A DNA stretch of 50,174 nt from an uncultured Veillonellaceae bacterium (lineage in GTDB: Bacteria > Bacillota > Negativicutes > Veillonellales > Dialisteraceae): assembly GCA_949286115.1 (NCBI GenBank), contig CASEBK010000048.1, positions 1-50,174 on the forward strand. The letters run 5' to 3'. The position numbers and the translations under genes were made by a program. How positions within the stretch are numbered: the stretch's first letter is position 1; each line of letters starts with the position of its first letter. Shown here piece after piece: positions 48,463 through 50,174 of the stretch. The notes under the pieces are model-generated. The model saw nothing but the letters and a program-made list of their open reading frames with translations. It had not been told where the DNA came from and searched no databases.

Positions 48463-48602
48463 CATTTCTTAGAGGACTTCCCTCCCCTCCGACTGCGGAG
48501 AAAATAAAGAAGACGCTCCTCCCCGATGAGGTCTGACAACGGAAAACCGCCTGAATAAAAGGAAAACGCCATATCGGACGTTTCTTCTGTCTCAAACCAT
48601 TT

Positions 48603-49460
48603 TTACCAGAGCATCATCAATGTGCCCGCCGTGATGAGACACAGCCCCGTGCCGGAGCGCTTCGTCAGCCGCTCGCCGAAGACGAAGTATGAAAAAAGGA
48701 TCGTCACCCAGATGCTCATCTTGTCGATGGGCACCACCGCGCTCGCCGGGCCCTCCTGCAGCGCCCGATAATAGCACAGCCACGACGTGCCCGTGGCCGC
48801 CGCCGACAGGATGAGGAAGAGCACCTCCCGCCTCGACGCGCCCCGCACCAGCCGACACTTCCCCGTCACCGCCACCATGCCCCAGGCCATGACCAGCACC
48901 GCCACCGTGCGGATCGCCGTGCCCAGCGTGGAGTCCACACCCTGAATGCCGATCTTGCCGAAGATCGCCGTGAGACTGGCGAACACTGCCGAGCCCACCG
49001 CGTAGAAGATCCAGCTCCGGCGATGCGCCCCATGTGTCTCCTTCTTCTTCTCCACCATGAGGAGCGTCCCCGCGCCGATGAGCACCACCGCTGCGCCTTT
49101 CAGCACGCTCACCGCCTCGCCAAGCAGCAGGAATGCCAGCACGATCGTGAGCACCACGCTCGACTTGTCGATGGGCTCCACCTGATTCACCGGCCCCGTC
49201 TGCAGCGCCTTGAAATGACACAGCCACGAAGCCCCGGTCGCACAGCCCGAGAGCAGCAGAAAGAGCCACGTCTCCCCGCGGATGTCTCCCATTTCCCCTG
49301 CAGACCCCACCGCCGCCACGGCCAGCCAGGAATACGCCACCACCACCGTCGTGCGGATCGCCGTCGCCACCGTCGAATCCATCGTCCGCAGCCCGCACTT
49401 GGCAAGGATAGACGTCACCCCAGAAAAAACCATCGAACCCAACGCAAACGCCAGCCACAT
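48603..49460 (-). CDS. EamA (DMT superfamily) transporter
   Basis: A 285-residue membrane protein with ten predicted helices arranged as two EamA repeats. Internal symmetry is clear: SWLCHFKALQTGPVNQVEPI in the first half and SWLCYYRALQEGPASAVVPI in the second, each followed by DK and a GE-containing helix. The start at 49460 (MWLAFALGSMVFSG) has GGGAGG upstream; the longer frame adds unrelated GC-rich sequence. Substrates of this family are small metabolites or amino acids and cannot be predicted here. It is a single-gene unit. Confidence 0.88.
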   Translation of the reverse strand: MWLAFALGSMVFSGVTSILAKCGLRTMDSTVATAIRTTVVVAYSWLAVAAVGSAGEMGDIRGETWLFLLLSGCATGASWLCHFKALQTGPVNQVEPIDKSSVVLTIVLAFLLLGEAVSVLKGAAVVLIGAGTLLMVEKKKETHGAHRRSWIFYAVGSAVFASLTAIFGKIGIQGVDSTLGTAIRTVAVLVMAWGMVAVTGKCRLVRGASRREVLFLILSAAATGTSWLCYYRALQEGPASAVVPIDKMSIWVTILFSYFVFGERLTKRSGTGLCLITAGTLMMLW

Positions 49461-49784
49461 ACGTCCTCCCAAAAGTCTTTCGTACGCAATGTCGCAAAGT
49501 CCCTCACATGCCTCTATCTTATCCCCATCCCCCGCCCCGCGCATGAACGCTTCTATAAACCTTCCTAAAATTTCCAGTGATCCGTCTCGCTCCATCCCAG
49601 CCACACGCCCCGGCCGACACGCCCCCGCCCATCGATCGCACTTACCCTCACGAACCACAAATAAGCCGCTGCCGCCTGCCGCCCATTGCCGCTGCGATGG
49701 TCCCCGCGCACAAGAGCTCTCCAAAGCGGGCTCCGCGCAGCGAGCCCGCTCCATCTGCTACGTCTGGTGTGTATCACGCTGAAA

Positions 49785-50174
49785 TCTGCGCTAAATGCTT
49801 CGAACCCATTCGCATCGCGATGTGGGTCCGCACCTATATGAGAATGCCTCCAGCATAAGGGAGCGCCAAAGGCGCGACGCAAAACTTCCACCGCCATGCG
49901 GTGAGGGCGAGCGACGGATGGTGGCCGCACCGCCTGCGTACATCCGCGTTCATGAAGCCTGCGTCCGCCCCTTCTTGAGCCTGTACGAAATCATTCAAAA
50001 TGCGCATTTGAAAAATGCGCAACACAGATAAGCACTGGTGCAGCTTCCCCGCCCGTTTGAACGGAGCCCGGTGCCCGAAGGGAGGAAGTCCGGCCGGTGA
50101 CGTTAAGCCGGAGCGCTTGTCTGAGCGAGCGCAGCGAGCGAGTTAAGCGAAGGTAGCGACCGGCCGGACTTCCA
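49785..50174 (+). repeat. Structured interspersed repeat, copy D (cut by window end)
   Basis: Same orientation as copy A. It holds the module GCGATGTGGGTCCGCACC (about 49817), the hairpin TGCGCATTT-GAA-AAATGCGCA (50001-50021), the outer stem GTCCGGCCGG/CCGGCCGGAC (50088-50097 and 50160-50169) and the invariant core (50119-50144). About 145 bp of extra sequence separates the first module from the hairpin. The 49461-49784 stretch before it contains no gene I can support. Confidence 0.82.

Overview
The window looks like chromosome from a GC-rich member of the Negativicutes (diderm Firmicutes; a Veillonellaceae or Dialister-type organism is my guess, not established). The basis is the mixture of Firmicutes-type genes (AtpZ/AtpI, RNase J, the DUF2232-gdpP-rplI cluster) with a beta-barrel porin carrying an N-terminal S-layer-homology domain, which is typical of outer membranes in this class. 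Most genes are on the minus strand.

Layout. 1-5995: F-type ATP synthase operon on the minus strand (atpZ-atpI-atpB-atpE-atpF-atpH-atpA-atpG-atpD, the last cut by the window edge). 6358-8574: wecB and a WecA/MraY-like transferase for polyisoprenyl-linked glycan synthesis. 8947-10782: DUF4143 ATPase and YigZ-family protein. 11002-18800: rpoC and rpoB, here detached from the usual rplKAJL and rpsL genes. 19227-24369: a copy of an interspersed structured repeat, a DUF4236 protein, an OmpM-like porin, DNA polymerase IV and a peptidase T-like enzyme. 24475-37350: accessory region, containing a broken serine resolvase, a NERD-helicase, an uncharacterised membrane protein, an AT-rich operon (dynamin GTPase, membrane protein, HerA-like ATPase, WHH nuclease toxin, SUKH immunity protein), an intact resolvase and a plasmid-type rep gene with an iteron/DnaA-box origin. 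37431-40847: two LarA-family racemase paralogues separated by a second repeat copy. 40971-42013: nitroreductase and DUF523 genes. 42216-47483: rplI, gdpP, DUF2232 and RNase J. 47752-50174: two further repeat copies, an IS3-family remnant and an EamA transporter.

The most distinctive content is (i) the AT-rich five-gene operon joining a dynamin-like GTPase and a HerA-type ATPase to a toxin/immunity pair, (ii) a family of about 350-540 bp intergenic repeats whose stems show compensatory base changes between copies, and (iii) a complete-looking plasmid replication module in a chromosomal setting. No tRNA, rRNA or CRISPR array was recognised. All family assignments come from motif recognition by eye; no database search was possible.
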